DNA of 64,000 nucleotides. Origin: Sulfurovaceae bacterium. Lineage in GTDB: Bacteria; Campylobacterota; Campylobacteria; Campylobacterales; Sulfurovaceae. Every line of letters starts with the position of its first letter. Position 1 is the stretch's first letter. This document shows, piece by piece, positions 34,717 to 44,086 of the stretch. The stretch spans positions 103,507 through 167,506 of the forward strand of contig JAQTLV010000001.1 in the NCBI GenBank assembly GCA_028714675.1. The letters are read 5' to 3'. The position numbers were made by a program, and so were the translations under genes. The notes beneath the pieces were generated by a model, which saw nothing but the letters and a program-made list of their open reading frames with translations, was not told the DNA's origin and made no database searches.

Positions 34717-35859
34717 ATGCTCAAAGCGATTGTAAATTCAAAGATTATATTTGAAGATAAGATAGCAGATGATTTGATTGTGATATATGACAAAAATATA
34801 TCACAAATCATCACAAAAGATGAGCTTTTAAAATTTGACAACATTGAGACTATGGATGTTAATGGAGCCTACTTAAGTTCAGGCTTCATTGACATACATA
34901 TACATGGAATCGGTGGAGCCGATGTTATGGATGCAACACCTGACGCACTTAAAACTATAAGCAAGACTTTACTATCTACAGGAACTACATCTTTTTTGGC
35001 AACCACCATGACAATGTCAAAAAAGTCAATTGTCAGTGCACTTGAAAATATTTTAGATAATATAGATAAAGTTAATGGAGCTAAAATAATTGGCGTACAT
35101 ATGGAAGGACCATATATAAATCCTGATATGTGTGGTGCACAAGATGCAAAGCATATACAGAAACCTTCATTTGAAATCATTGAGGACTATAGTGATATTA
35201 TAAAAATGATAACTCTTGCACCAGAAATTGAAAATGGATATGAATTCATAAAAGAGCTTATAGAAAAATATCCGCATATAGTTTTAAGTATTGGGCATAG
35301 CAAAGCAAATTATGACGAGGCGTTGGAAAGTTTTGAATGTGGTATATCGCATGCAACTCATCTGGGCAATGCGATGAGTGGTTTTCATCATAGAGAACCT
35401 GGAGTATTGGGAGCAACACTAAATAGTGATGTAACATGTGATGTGATTGCTGATTTGATTCATACTCATAAAGCAAGTTTAGAGCTTTTTTGGAAAGTAA
35501 AAAAAGACAAATTAATTTTAATTACTGATTCCATGAGAGCAGGGTGTATGAAGTGTGGAGAATATGACCTTGGTGGACAAAGAGTGAGAGTAGGAGATGA
35601 CAAGGCAACGCTTGATGATGGAAGACTTGCGGGAAGTGTTCTAAAAATTAATGTTGCACTTAAAAATATGAGAGATAATACAGATATGAGCTTGATTGAT
35701 GTTGTTAAGAGCGTAACAACTATCCCAGCAAAAAAATTAGGACTTAACTCTGGAAAAATAGAAGTTGGATTGAGTGCTGATATGGTTGTTTTTGATGAAA
35801 GTTTCGATATTCTTATGACAATTGTTGATGGAGATATAAAATATTTAAGGGGAAGATAG
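34717..35859 (+). CDS. nagA: N-acetylglucosamine-6-phosphate deacetylase
   Basis: A 380-residue amidohydrolase that removes acetate from GlcNAc-6-P. Metal and substrate motifs are IDIHIHGIGGADVMD (about 59-73), HMEGPYINP near 128, IGHSKANYDEA near 190, ATHLGNAMSGFHHREPG near 211 and LITDSMRAGC near 268. The length is typical. The stop overlaps the GTG of the next gene (TAGTG). Its partner here, an EIIA-Glc protein, suggests control of or uptake through a PTS, but no EIIBC or nagB lies in the window, so it may serve cell-wall recycling. Confidence 0.93.
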   Translation: MLKAIVNSKIIFEDKIADDLIVIYDKNISQIITKDELLKFDNIETMDVNGAYLSSGFIDIHIHGIGGADVMDATPDALKTISKTLLSTGTTSFLATTMTMSKKSIVSALENILDNIDKVNGAKIIGVHMEGPYINPDMCGAQDAKHIQKPSFEIIEDYSDIIKMITLAPEIENGYEFIKELIEKYPHIVLSIGHSKANYDEALESFECGISHATHLGNAMSGFHHREPGVLGATLNSDVTCDVIADLIHTHKASLELFWKVKKDKLILITDSMRAGCMKCGEYDLGGQRVRVGDDKATLDDGRLAGSVLKINVALKNMRDNTDMSLIDVVKSVTTIPAKKLGLNSGKIEVGLSADMVVFDESFDILMTIVDGDIKYLRGR

Positions 35860-36323
35860 TGTTTGGGTGGTTAAAAGGTAAAAAGATATCTATATTTGCA
35901 CCAGTAGACGGCGAAATAATTGATTTGGACAATGTTCCTGATGAGGTATTTTCTACTCGTCTTGCCGGGGATGGGATGGCAATAAAACCCACTTCTGATG
36001 TTTTTGCCTCTCCTGTTGATGGAACGGTTTATAGGATTTTTGATACAAATCATGCATATGTGATAAAAAGCAATGAATTAGAAGTAATAGTCCATATAGG
36101 CATAGATACTGTAAATCTAAAAGGCGAAGGTTTTACTAGGGTTGCAAATGTGGGGGATAAAGTTAGTGTTGGCGATCCTATAATAAAAGTTGATTTGCCT
36201 TTTTTGGAATCAAATGCAAAATCAATAATAACGCCAATAGTTCTAAATAGCTCTAAAATTTCGATTAAAGAAAATGGCAAAATAGAACAAGGAAACTTGA
36301 TAATGGAGGTAGAAAATGGATAA
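35859..36323 (+). CDS. crr: PTS EIIA component, glucose (Crr) family
   Basis: A 154-residue EIIA-Glc-type phosphocarrier. The phosphorylated His is in VIVHIGIDTVNLKG (about 84-97). The family loops PVDGEIIDL at the start and FASPVDGTVYRIFDTNHA near 48 are present. The start is GTG at 35859, overlapping the nagA stop. No EIIB, EIIC, HPr or EI is seen nearby, so it may be regulatory, like Crr in other bacteria, or serve a permease elsewhere. It overlaps the following 31-codon ORF by 8 nt. Confidence 0.85.
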   Translation: MFGWLKGKKISIFAPVDGEIIDLDNVPDEVFSTRLAGDGMAIKPTSDVFASPVDGTVYRIFDTNHAYVIKSNELEVIVHIGIDTVNLKGEGFTRVANVGDKVSVGDPIIKVDLPFLESNAKSIITPIVLNSSKISIKENGKIEQGNLIMEVENG

Positions 36324-36411
36324 TTCTTGGAGTAATATATATTCTTATATTGCATATATAGGCGTATTAGTGGTTGTGTTTTTAGTATTAAAAGCACCGA
36401 AAAAGAAATAG
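36316..36411 (+). CDS. Small single-span membrane protein (31 residues)
   Basis: Hidden ORF of 31 codons overlapping the end of the EIIA gene. It has a strong ribosome site (GGAGG at 36306-36310, about 5 nt before the ATG), an N-terminal polar stretch, one hydrophobic helix (IAYIGVLVVVFLVLKA) and a positive tail (KAPKKK), so the tail should face the cytoplasm. It lies 9 bp before the antiporter gene. Many transporters have such small partner proteins; that role here is inference. The family is not recognised. Confidence 0.65.
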   Translation: MDNSWSNIYSYIAYIGVLVVVFLVLKAPKKK

Positions 36412-36420
36412 AGAAATTTT

Positions 36421-37803
36421 ATGGAATATGGAATAATATCCGTCATCATACCTATTTTTACTATCATTGTAGCTATATGGAGCAAAGATGTGGTTGTTTC
36501 GCTTTTGGGCGGTGCATTCTTTGGTTTTCTTGCATTAAATGGTTATAATCCAGCCATAGCATTTACGGCACTTTTTAATGGAATAGTTGGTTTATTTAGT
36601 GAGGGATGGATAGTTAAAACTATTATTTTTATAATGCTAGTAGGCTCTATTATGGAAATACTTAGCCGTAGTGGTGCGGTTGATGAATTTGTAGATTTTT
36701 TATCCCAAAAAGCAGCGAATATAGACTCTCCAAAAGGGGCTATGATGCTTGCTTATATTATAGGACTTGTTATATTTATAGAGTCATCTATTACTGTTAT
36801 GGTTGCAAGTATTGTTTCAAAACCTCTTTGTGATAAAAATGGAGTTAGTAGAGAAAAATTAGCATATATTTGTGATTCTACATCGGCACCTGTTTGTTCT
36901 ATGCTTCCACTTAATGGCTGGGGCGCACTTTTACTAGGACTTATTACTGCTTCTGTAGCTTCTGGCGTTATAGTAGGAGATCCTATAAAAATACTATTAC
37001 AAGCACTACTATTTAATTTTTATGCCATATTTACTATCATTATAGTTTTTGTAGTTATATATAAAGATATAAATATAGGTCCCATGAAGAATACAATGCC
37101 AAGGCCTTATTTTCCATCCATGGATCAAACAAATACGAACCCAAAACCGTGGAATATGGTTTTACCTCTTGTTGTATTGATTGGTGCTGTCCCAGTTGGA
37201 TTATATTTGACTGGCGATGATGGGAATATTTTTAAAGGCAGCGGTTCGACTTCTGTATATTATGCTGTGATTGTAACTTTGATTTTTACATATATATATT
37301 TTGTGCCAAGAAAGCTCATAACACACAAAGGTTATTTTGAGTCATTATATAAAGGACTAGGAGATATGATACCTATCACGATAGTTATGATATTGGCATT
37401 TTTGATAGGCAAAGTTATAGGAGATTTGGGCACTGCAAAATATTTAGCTTCTATGGTAGGAAGCAGTATGTCTGCTGCTATAATACCATTGTTGATTTTT
37501 TTGCTTTCTTCTATTATGGCATTTGCAACAGGAACCAGTTGGGGAACATTTTCTATCATGATGCCGATTGCTTTAGCACTTGGTGGAGCTATGGATATTG
37601 CCCCTGCTCTTATGGTTGGTGCGGTTATGTCTGGGGGCGTATTTGGAGATCATGCATCTCCTATATCAGATACTACTATCATATCATCCATGGCAGCAGG
37701 ATGTGAAAATATAGATCATATTAATACTCAGTTACCATATGCACTTATTGGTGCACTTTTTGCTTCTATTGCATTTTTAATAGCAGGGCTGTTTTTTATA
37801 TAA
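36421..37803 (+). CDS. NhaC-family Na+/H+ antiporter-like transporter
   Basis: A 460-residue inner-membrane transporter with about eleven to twelve helices. It carries family blocks such as FIESSITVMVASIVSKPL (about 117-134), DSTSAPVCSMLPLNGWGALL (about 154-173) and GVFGDHASPISDTTIISSMA (about 410-429). The last, with DHxSPISDTTI, is the NhaC signature. The substrate could be Na+/H+ or an organic ion (NhaC/lactate-malate antiporter group); the linkage to nagA and EIIA would fit export or uptake of a sugar-derived acid. Its stop overlaps the next start by one base. Confidence 0.8.
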   Translation: MEYGIISVIIPIFTIIVAIWSKDVVVSLLGGAFFGFLALNGYNPAIAFTALFNGIVGLFSEGWIVKTIIFIMLVGSIMEILSRSGAVDEFVDFLSQKAANIDSPKGAMMLAYIIGLVIFIESSITVMVASIVSKPLCDKNGVSREKLAYICDSTSAPVCSMLPLNGWGALLLGLITASVASGVIVGDPIKILLQALLFNFYAIFTIIIVFVVIYKDINIGPMKNTMPRPYFPSMDQTNTNPKPWNMVLPLVVLIGAVPVGLYLTGDDGNIFKGSGSTSVYYAVIVTLIFTYIYFVPRKLITHKGYFESLYKGLGDMIPITIVMILAFLIGKVIGDLGTAKYLASMVGSSMSAAIIPLLIFLLSSIMAFATGTSWGTFSIMMPIALALGGAMDIAPALMVGAVMSGGVFGDHASPISDTTIISSMAAGCENIDHINTQLPYALIGALFASIAFLIAGLFFI

Positions 37804-38468
37804 TGGATTTTTTACCAACATATAAACACATAATAAATCCAAAACTAAAAAATATTTATCTCCATATAGATAAAAATGGTGATATTGTAGTTAAGTCGCC
37901 TCGTGTGCCGATGGAAAAAATAGAAAAACTTTTGATATCAAAAGCCAAATGGATAAATAATGCAAGAGAAAAGATTTTAAATAAAAAAGGCAATCCTCAA
38001 CTTGAAAATAACAATATAAATATTTATTATTTAGGAAAACAAATTGAGGTTGTAACAAAAGAGTCAACTGCAAATAAACTTGATTTTATAGATAATGAGT
38101 TTACACTTTTGTTTACTAACTATAATGAAGATGAAATTCATAAAACAATAGACAAGTTTTACATAACAAGAGCGAAATTGACACTACCTATAATTATTGA
38201 AAAATGGTCTAAAACTATTGGGCTAGAACATACAAAATTACGATTTCGCAAAACAAAGAGACAATGGGGAAGCTGTAATAATAAAAATGAGATATGCCTA
38301 AATAGTTCTCTTATGAAGCTTCCACCTTATTTGATAGACTATGTGATTATTCATGAGCTTTGTCATATCAAACACAAACATCATCAAAAGAGTTTTTGGG
38401 ATGAAGTTAGGATATTTTGTCCTAACTTCAAGGAGTATAAAAAAGAGTTAAAAGAGTTTAGCGTTTAA
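37803..38468 (+). CDS. YgjP/SprT-like metallopeptidase (DUF45)
   Basis: A 221-residue predicted zinc peptidase. The HExxH-type motif is in IIHELCHIKHKHHQKSFWDEV (about 180 onward), preceded by RKTKRQWGSCNNKNEICLN, both diagnostic of the M48-like YgjP/DUF45 family. No signal peptide, so cytoplasmic. The start overlaps the antiporter stop (TAATG). It converges with the porin gene, with 4 bp shared. Confidence 0.87.
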   Translation: MDFLPTYKHIINPKLKNIYLHIDKNGDIVVKSPRVPMEKIEKLLISKAKWINNAREKILNKKGNPQLENNNINIYYLGKQIEVVTKESTANKLDFIDNEFTLLFTNYNEDEIHKTIDKFYITRAKLTLPIIIEKWSKTIGLEHTKLRFRKTKRQWGSCNNKNEICLNSSLMKLPPYLIDYVIIHELCHIKHKHHQKSFWDEVRIFCPNFKEYKKELKEFSV

Positions 38469-39589
38469 AAATCATATGTGATGTATGCTCGTAAGTTTTT
38501 CATATCTCCATTTTGGTCATCTTTAATATCGCTATAAACTGCATTAAAGCCCAAATTATTATTATATTCATAACATAAGCCATAATCAATTATTTTAGCA
38601 TCAAGCAAGGCAGATCTATTTAATTTTCCATAGTTTGCTTCTATGGTTAAACCATCAATTATTTCATAACTAAGTCCACCTTTTATCATGTCTCCCTTGC
38701 CTTCAAGTTCGGCAATGGTATAGTGTTCCATACTTGTAACAAACGGTCCTCCGCCAAATAAATTGTCAGCAACTCCATAATCAAAATTTTTATTATAAGC
38801 AATATTAAATCCTAAAGGAATATTTTTAAGCTCCAACTCCGCCCCAATTCCAAAAATACTTGCTTTTGTTCCATCATCATAGTCTTGTAGGGCATATTGA
38901 AGAGTCGTAGAGTATTCAAGCAAATCCGTTTCATTCTCATAAACAGCTTCAAGATAGCCAACATTAACAAAATTATTTGCCATATATCCAAATGCTTTTA
39001 AATCAAAATTTTCAATTCCAGTATATTCAATTCCAGCCAACTCGACACCATCATTGCCATTAATGCGGTTGAAGTTGCCAGCATCATCACTATCAACTCC
39101 ACTCCAGCTTCTAACATGTGCTAGATAAATAGTGCTATCTTTTATATCTTTGTTTGAAAGAACTATAGCTTCAAATCTATTTTCAACAAGACCAAGTCCA
39201 CTATCAGTATCAACAAAAGGCAAATCAATTGCTTGTCTTCCTATAGTAAGTTCACTTTTCCCAAAAGCTCCTTTTACATAAAGTTCATCAACTATCCCAT
39301 ATCCATCATTATTAACATCAAAAAAAGCTATACCTTCTGGTGTTTTCCCATCCCCAATGGCTCCAGTTACCCTAACACCAAATATAAGGTTGTTCCAGCT
39401 ATCACTTTCATATTTTATGCTTGTAGATAGTCCAAATTCACCTGCTGTATTAACAGAATCGTCTGTATATTGGTATCCACCCCTAAGCTCTCCACTCCAG
39501 TTAGATTTTGTAGTATTTGAATCTTCCGCTAAAGCTGTTGCTATAAACAAAGATGTTACCAAAGATATTTTTGAAATATTTCTAATCAT
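38465..39589 (-). CDS. Opr-family outer-membrane porin
   Basis: A 374-residue beta-barrel with signal peptide (cleavage near ATALA) and C-terminal YITYDF. The repeated amphipathic strands and the early motif SWSGELRGGYQY-like stretch fit the epsilonproteobacterial Opr (OprD-like) family. It is the last gene downstream of hypA, but a 140-bp gap and the 20-bp motif at 39656-39675 shared with the cbiM promoter region suggest it has a promoter of its own, with common control. A role in nickel or other cation passage is inference. Confidence 0.8.
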   Translation of the reverse strand: MIRNISKISLVTSLFIATALAEDSNTTKSNWSGELRGGYQYTDDSVNTAGEFGLSTSIKYESDSWNNLIFGVRVTGAIGDGKTPEGIAFFDVNNDGYGIVDELYVKGAFGKSELTIGRQAIDLPFVDTDSGLGLVENRFEAIVLSNKDIKDSTIYLAHVRSWSGVDSDDAGNFNRINGNDGVELAGIEYTGIENFDLKAFGYMANNFVNVGYLEAVYENETDLLEYSTTLQYALQDYDDGTKASIFGIGAELELKNIPLGFNIAYNKNFDYGVADNLFGGGPFVTSMEHYTIAELEGKGDMIKGGLSYEIIDGLTIEANYGKLNRSALLDAKIIDYGLCYEYNNNLGFNAVYSDIKDDQNGDMKNLRAYITYDF

Positions 39590-39655
39590 TTTTTTCCTTT
39601 TTATAATTTAGTAAATATACCCATTTTCAATTTACTATGATATAAAAAAATACAA

Positions 39656-39675
39656 TTCTTATATATTTTAAGGAC
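39656..39675 (-). promoter_or_regulatory. Shared upstream motif, porin copy
   Basis: The 20-bp sequence TTCTTATATATTTTAAGGAC matches 45659-45678 at 19 of 20 positions. It lies 67 bp upstream of the porin start, against 73 bp for the copy upstream of cbiM. Both genes are on the minus strand. A shared regulator site is likely. Confidence 0.55.
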
Positions 39676-39739
39676 CATTATTGTTGAATTAATTTATGAT
39701 TTATATTATTTTATTACCAAGCTGAGAAAAAAATATCTT

Positions 39740-40081
39740 TTAACTCATTTCAAGCTTCATAAGATACATATCTTCTCCATCAATAACCTTGATATTTGAG
39801 CTATCGCAATTACTACACTTGTATTTAACTTCTGTCAATGTTTCGATATGTTTACACTCTTGACACTCGACAACAAGTGGTTGATGAATTATTTCCAAAA
39901 CAGCATCACAACAAAGAGTGTCTTCTTTGAAAGTATCAAATGAAACACTTAGTAGATGTGGCTCCACCCCACTCATAACTCCTATTTTTATTTGAATTTT
40001 TTCTACTTTTGTTGCATCGTTTTGCTGTGCAATATTTTCGCATTGATCTAAGAGTGCTTGTATAATTGAGTATTCGTGCAT
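39740..40081 (-). CDS. hypA: Hydrogenase nickel incorporation protein HypA
   Basis: Nickel metallochaperone of 113 residues. It has the N-terminal nickel site MHEYSI, with His at position 2, and a zinc site with CQEC and CSNC (near 73 and 92). The start is set at the MHEYS Met (40081), since the N-terminal amine and His2 bind nickel; the frame extends five codons upstream without need. It follows hypE by 8 bp. It works with HypB to load Ni into HydB and the second large subunit. Confidence 0.95.
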   Translation of the reverse strand: MHEYSIIQALLDQCENIAQQNDATKVEKIQIKIGVMSGVEPHLLSVSFDTFKEDTLCCDAVLEIIHQPLVVECQECKHIETLTEVKYKCSNCDSSNIKVIDGEDMYLMKLEMS

Positions 40082-40089
40082 AACAGCTC

Positions 40090-41079
40090 CTAGCAAATTC
40101 TAGGCAAAAGTTCGCCAGTTGGAAGTTCTAAAAATCTTTGTGTACCCCAAGCGCTTTTAAGCACTACCTTTCCTTTATATGTACTACTTACCATGCCAAT
40201 AATTGCCGCATTTTCATTTGTTTGTTTTAATATTTCTAGTGTTTTTTTAGTTTCAGTTGCTGGTACTGCCACAACAAAAGTACCTTCGTTTGCAAGCGCT
40301 GTTGCTTCAAACCCCAAAAGTTCACAGATACCTTTTACTTCATCAGATATAGGAATAGAAGCTTCATCAATCTCTATAGCTACACCAGAAGATACTGCCC
40401 ACTCGTTTAGTACAGCAGCTAAACCACCTCTTGTTGCATCACGCATAGCTACAATCGGGATAGATGCATCTACTAATGCCTTAACTTGTGGATATAGTGA
40501 AGCACAATCAGTTTTTAGTTCAGATGATAATGCCATACCTTCTCTAGCGGCGAAAATTACTGCACCGTGAGCTCCTATATCGCGGCTAACTAAAATTGCC
40601 ATACCTTCTTTTAAATGGCTAGCACTAATTCCACTATAATAAATTTCTCCTATACCTGTTGTATTTATAAAAAGTTTATCCACATTCCCTTTTGGCACAA
40701 CTTTAGTGTCTCCACAAACAACCATAGCGTCATTTTTGATAAGTTCATCATGCATGCTTTTTATGATATTTTTAAGTTCATCAATACTAAATCCCTCTTC
40801 TATCATAAATGCCACAGAGAGATATTTTGGTTTAGCCCCCATCATCGCTAGATCATTACATGTACCACAAACTGCTAGCTTGCCTATATTGCCTCCAGCA
40901 AAACTCAGAGGGCTTACTGTAAAACTATCTGTTGTAAACGCTAATTTGCCGTCTTCTATTAAGGCAGCATCTTCACTATTGTTTAAAATAGAATTGCTAA
41001 AAGAGCTATAAAAAAGTTTTTCTACCAACTCCTTACTCTCATATCCTCCATTACCATGAGCTAAAGTAATAGTCTTCAT
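40090..41079 (-). CDS. hypE: Hydrogenase maturation factor HypE
   Basis: Forms the cyanide ligand: its C-terminal Cys is carbamoylated by HypF and dehydrated to thiocyanate. The 329-residue sequence has the ATP-binding AIR-synthase fold (HGNGGYESKELVEKL start, TTDSFTVSPLSFAGGNIG) and ends in the invariant PRIC. It overlaps hypD by 4 nt. Confidence 0.96.
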   Translation of the reverse strand: MKTITLAHGNGGYESKELVEKLFYSSFSNSILNNSEDAALIEDGKLAFTTDSFTVSPLSFAGGNIGKLAVCGTCNDLAMMGAKPKYLSVAFMIEEGFSIDELKNIIKSMHDELIKNDAMVVCGDTKVVPKGNVDKLFINTTGIGEIYYSGISASHLKEGMAILVSRDIGAHGAVIFAAREGMALSSELKTDCASLYPQVKALVDASIPIVAMRDATRGGLAAVLNEWAVSSGVAIEIDEASIPISDEVKGICELLGFEATALANEGTFVVAVPATETKKTLEILKQTNENAAIIGMVSSTYKGKVVLKSAWGTQRFLELPTGELLPRIC

Positions 41080-42218
41080 TTTATATTCCCATATTTATAA
41101 TATGCTGCACATGCACCTTCGCTACTTACCATACAACTTCCAGTTGGATTGCTCGGTTTGCATAGAGTGCCAAATATTGTACAGTCTGGTGGCGTGGCAA
41201 GCCCTTTTAGTATATCACCACAGCGGCAAAGTTTATGATCTTGGCACTCTTTTGTTGGTAAGATTTCACTATAAATTTTCTCTGCATCATACATAGAAAA
41301 TTCATCTCTAAGTTTCCAAGAACTTTTTTCCACTTTTCCTAATCCTCTCCATGAGAAAAAAGGTGCTTTTTCAAAATATTTTTCTATAAGACCTTGAGCT
41401 TTTTCATTCCCATTTTTACTTACTGCTCTTTTATATTCTACTTCTACTTCGCTTCTGCCTTCTATGATTTGTCTTAGTATCATATGAATACTTTGCATAA
41501 CATCAACTGGCTCGAACCCAGACACAACAACGGGTCTTTTGTAGATAGATGCAAAAGGTTCATATATAGCACTACCTGCGATTACACTTACATGACTTGG
41601 TCCTAAAAAAGCATCTATTTTATTTTCAACTGGACGATTTTCACCATCAATCATAAGAGTAGTCATAACCTCAGGCACTGTAACATGGTTTATATGAAAT
41701 AGTACATTATCTATTTTTTGTTTGATTACACTTTCTAAAAGTGCAGCTGTCATAGGAGTTGTAGTTTCAAATCCTATAGCAAAAAAAATAACTTTTTTTG
41801 TGGGGTTAGCTTTAGCAATTTCAAGTACATCCATAGGAGAATATACAAATCTAACATCGGCCCCATTGGCTCTCGCATCTTGCAAAGATCCATTGCTTCC
41901 TGGGACTTTTATCATATCCCCAAGAGTTACTAGTATAACATCTGGTTGCATTGCAAGAGTATAGGCATGGTCTATTCTCTCTTTAGGCATTATACACACA
42001 GGGCATCCAGGTCCATGCACAAAATGAATGTTTTTTGGCATAAGTTGAGGTAATCCATATTTCATTATGGTATGTGTATGACCACCACAAACTTCCATAA
42101 TACCGATATCTCTATCAATTATTTTGGCATCTTTTTCTATTAGCTTGGCATAAGCTTCAATCGTTTTTGGATTCCTGAAGTCATCATATAGATTAGATAA
42201 TTTTATTGACACTTTCAT
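41076..42218 (-). CDS. hypD: Hydrogenase maturation factor HypD
   Basis: Iron-sulfur scaffold on which the Fe(CN)2CO unit is built with HypC. Key motifs: MEVCGGHTHTIMKYG (about 41-55), HGPGCPVCIMP near 69 and FAIGFETTTPMTA near 145. The C-terminal Cys cluster binds a 4Fe-4S centre (CRCGDILKG, PDCTIFGTLC, TGSCMVSSEGACAAYY). The start is placed at ATG 42218; a GTG two codons earlier is possible. It overlaps hypC by 26 nt. Confidence 0.96.
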   Translation of the reverse strand: MKVSIKLSNLYDDFRNPKTIEAYAKLIEKDAKIIDRDIGIMEVCGGHTHTIMKYGLPQLMPKNIHFVHGPGCPVCIMPKERIDHAYTLAMQPDVILVTLGDMIKVPGSNGSLQDARANGADVRFVYSPMDVLEIAKANPTKKVIFFAIGFETTTPMTAALLESVIKQKIDNVLFHINHVTVPEVMTTLMIDGENRPVENKIDAFLGPSHVSVIAGSAIYEPFASIYKRPVVVSGFEPVDVMQSIHMILRQIIEGRSEVEVEYKRAVSKNGNEKAQGLIEKYFEKAPFFSWRGLGKVEKSSWKLRDEFSMYDAEKIYSEILPTKECQDHKLCRCGDILKGLATPPDCTIFGTLCKPSNPTGSCMVSSEGACAAYYKYGNIK

Positions 42219-42483
42219 CCCCACTCTGCAAAGTATTTTTTAACTCTTCTTCTTCAAAAAAATCTATAATTTCTTTATATGTTTCCAAAGACAACTCAGC
42301 CTCTTTGGGGTCAATAGTATTCATAACAAAACCTATATGAATTAGTACAAAATCACCAACTTTTACTTCGCCTTCTTGCATCATTGCAAGACTGGCTTCT
42401 CTTTTTACTCCCATAGTGTCAACTGTACACATTTGTTCCTCGGAATCTATTGACACAACTTTGCTTGGTATAGACAAACACAT
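42193..42483 (-). CDS. hypC: Hydrogenase assembly chaperone HypC
   Basis: A 96-residue HypC/HupF chaperone with the invariant N-terminal MCLSIPSKV (Cys2 binds the iron unit) and the family GDFVLIHIGFVMN block. It is slightly longer than E. coli HypC because of an acidic C-terminal tail. It sits between hypB (gap of 1 bp) and hypD. Confidence 0.96.
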   Translation of the reverse strand: MCLSIPSKVVSIDSEEQMCTVDTMGVKREASLAMMQEGEVKVGDFVLIHIGFVMNTIDPKEAELSLETYKEIIDFFEEEELKNTLQSGDESVNKII

Positions 42484-42484
42484 A

Positions 42485-43264
42485 TTAACCCCTCATTTTC
42501 TTTTTAAACATTATCCAATCAACCAGTTTCTCTATAGAAGCTTTGTCATTTGTATTTATTTCTAATATATCAACATTGGGCTTTAATGATCTAGCCATCT
42601 CTTTTTCTTTTTGTATATCATATTTAAAATAAGGCAATAAATCTGTTTTGGTAAACAATATCAAATCAGCCTTTCTAAACATAACAGGATATTTTGCGAT
42701 TTTGTCTTCACCTTCTGGTATTGAAACCAAAACAATATTTAAGTGCGTTCCAACATCATAGCTTGCAGGACAAACTAAATTTCCAACATTTTCAACGAAG
42801 CATACATCTATATTGTTTAGGTCTAGTTTATGAAGTCCATTGTGAACCATCATGGCATCTAAATGACAAGCAGAACCAGTTTGAATTTGTATAGCGTCTA
42901 TACCTTTGGCTTTTAACCTATCAGCATCTCTATTTGTTTCAAGATCACCTTCAATTACACCAAATTTAAATTTTCCTAATTCAGCTAATGTTTCTAAAAG
43001 AGCTGTTTTACCAGCCCCTGGGCTACTCATTAGGTTTATTCCCAATATACCATAGCTATCTAGATGATTGCGATTATGTATTGCTTCATGGTCATTCTTA
43101 TCTAAAATCTTTTTAATAACTTCAACGGTTTTTGCATCATTTAAATGTGGATTGTTGAAAACAAGACTTTTGTTTTTATTGTCATGGTTGTGATCATGGT
43201 GATGTTCATGATTATGTTCGTGGTCATCAATTCCTCTTATACTGCATCCGCAATCTGTGCACAT
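42485..43264 (-). CDS. hypB: Hydrogenase nickel incorporation GTPase HypB
   Basis: GTPase that drives nickel insertion with HypA, 259 residues. It has an N-terminal high-affinity metal site (MCTDCGCS), a His/Asp-rich nickel-storage stretch at about 13-30, then the G domain with P-loop SSPGAGKTALLE (about 77-88), EGDLETNRDADR, CFVENVGNLVCPA and the NKxD-like TKTDLLP. It is the first hyp gene, 72 bp after cbiO of the nickel ECF transporter. Confidence 0.96.
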   Translation of the reverse strand: MCTDCGCSIRGIDDHEHNHEHHHDHNHDNKNKSLVFNNPHLNDAKTVEVIKKILDKNDHEAIHNRNHLDSYGILGINLMSSPGAGKTALLETLAELGKFKFGVIEGDLETNRDADRLKAKGIDAIQIQTGSACHLDAMMVHNGLHKLDLNNIDVCFVENVGNLVCPASYDVGTHLNIVLVSIPEGEDKIAKYPVMFRKADLILFTKTDLLPYFKYDIQKEKEMARSLKPNVDILEINTNDKASIEKLVDWIMFKKKMRG

Positions 43265-43336
43265 TTTAAATCCTTTTTAGTTATTGTTAATTTTATCTAG
43301 AATATAGTTAAAAATCATAGTTTTAACCTTTATATT

Positions 43337-44086
43337 TCAGTGGCTATGCCACACTCCTAATTTTTTTGAATCATGTATATGTAAAAACCCAGCTTCATGT
43401 AATAACTTATGATTTTGTGTAAAGCCTGTTGTGTTTCCATCATAAATAATTTTTCCTTCTTTTAATACAATAGCTCTACTTCCAAGTTCTTCTGCTAAAG
43501 CCAAAGAGTGGGTTGATATAATAGAAGTGCATTTTAGAGTACGAATATAATCTACCAAATTTTTACTAGTTTGATTATCCAACGAACTTGTAGGTTCGTC
43601 AAGAAGTAAAAGTGATGGTTGTATAAGTAATACACAAGCAAGCGCAACTTTTTGTTTTTCTCCGCCACTTAGCATAAATGGCAAAGAGTCTAATTTATTT
43701 TCTAAACCCAAGATATGAACAATATGTTCAAATAGTTTTTCACTCGAAGTAATATTTAGTAACTCTAATGAAAATAAAAGCTCTTTTTTTACGCTTTCAC
43801 AAAATAACATAGCATCTATATTTTGAAACAGCAAAGAGCACTCTTTTCTAAAGTATGAAAAGTTTTTTTTTATTTTTAAAAAAGGCTGGTTTATAGCATT
43901 ATTATCAAATTTGTATTCTCCAGATTGTGTAAATAATAATCCATTTAAGAGTTTCAATAAAGTACTTTTCCCACTCCCGTTTAATCCAAGCAAAACTACT
44001 TTTTCTCCTTCGTTTATTTTAAACGACAATGAGTCTAGTATAAGGTTTTCATTTTGTTTGTAAATTATATTTTTACAATCAACCAT
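43337..44086 (-). CDS. cbiO: Energy-coupling ATPase of a nickel/cobalt transporter
   Basis: ABC ATPase of the ECF transporter, 249 residues. Walker A LLGLNGSGKSTLLK, signature LSGGEKQKVALA, Walker B LLLLDEPTSSLD and switch STHS are present. The start is set at ATG 44086 (MVDCKN), overlapping the end of cbiQ by 8 nt. The C-terminus has HIHDSKKLGVWHSH, a His-rich end of possible metal relevance. The position before hypB points to nickel, which hydrogenases need, rather than cobalt. Confidence 0.9.
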   Translation of the reverse strand: MVDCKNIIYKQNENLILDSLSFKINEGEKVVLLGLNGSGKSTLLKLLNGLLFTQSGEYKFDNNAINQPFLKIKKNFSYFRKECSLLFQNIDAMLFCESVKKELLFSLELLNITSSEKLFEHIVHILGLENKLDSLPFMLSGGEKQKVALACVLLIQPSLLLLDEPTSSLDNQTSKNLVDYIRTLKCTSIISTHSLALAEELGSRAIVLKEGKIIYDGNTTGFTQNHKLLHEAGFLHIHDSKKLGVWHSH

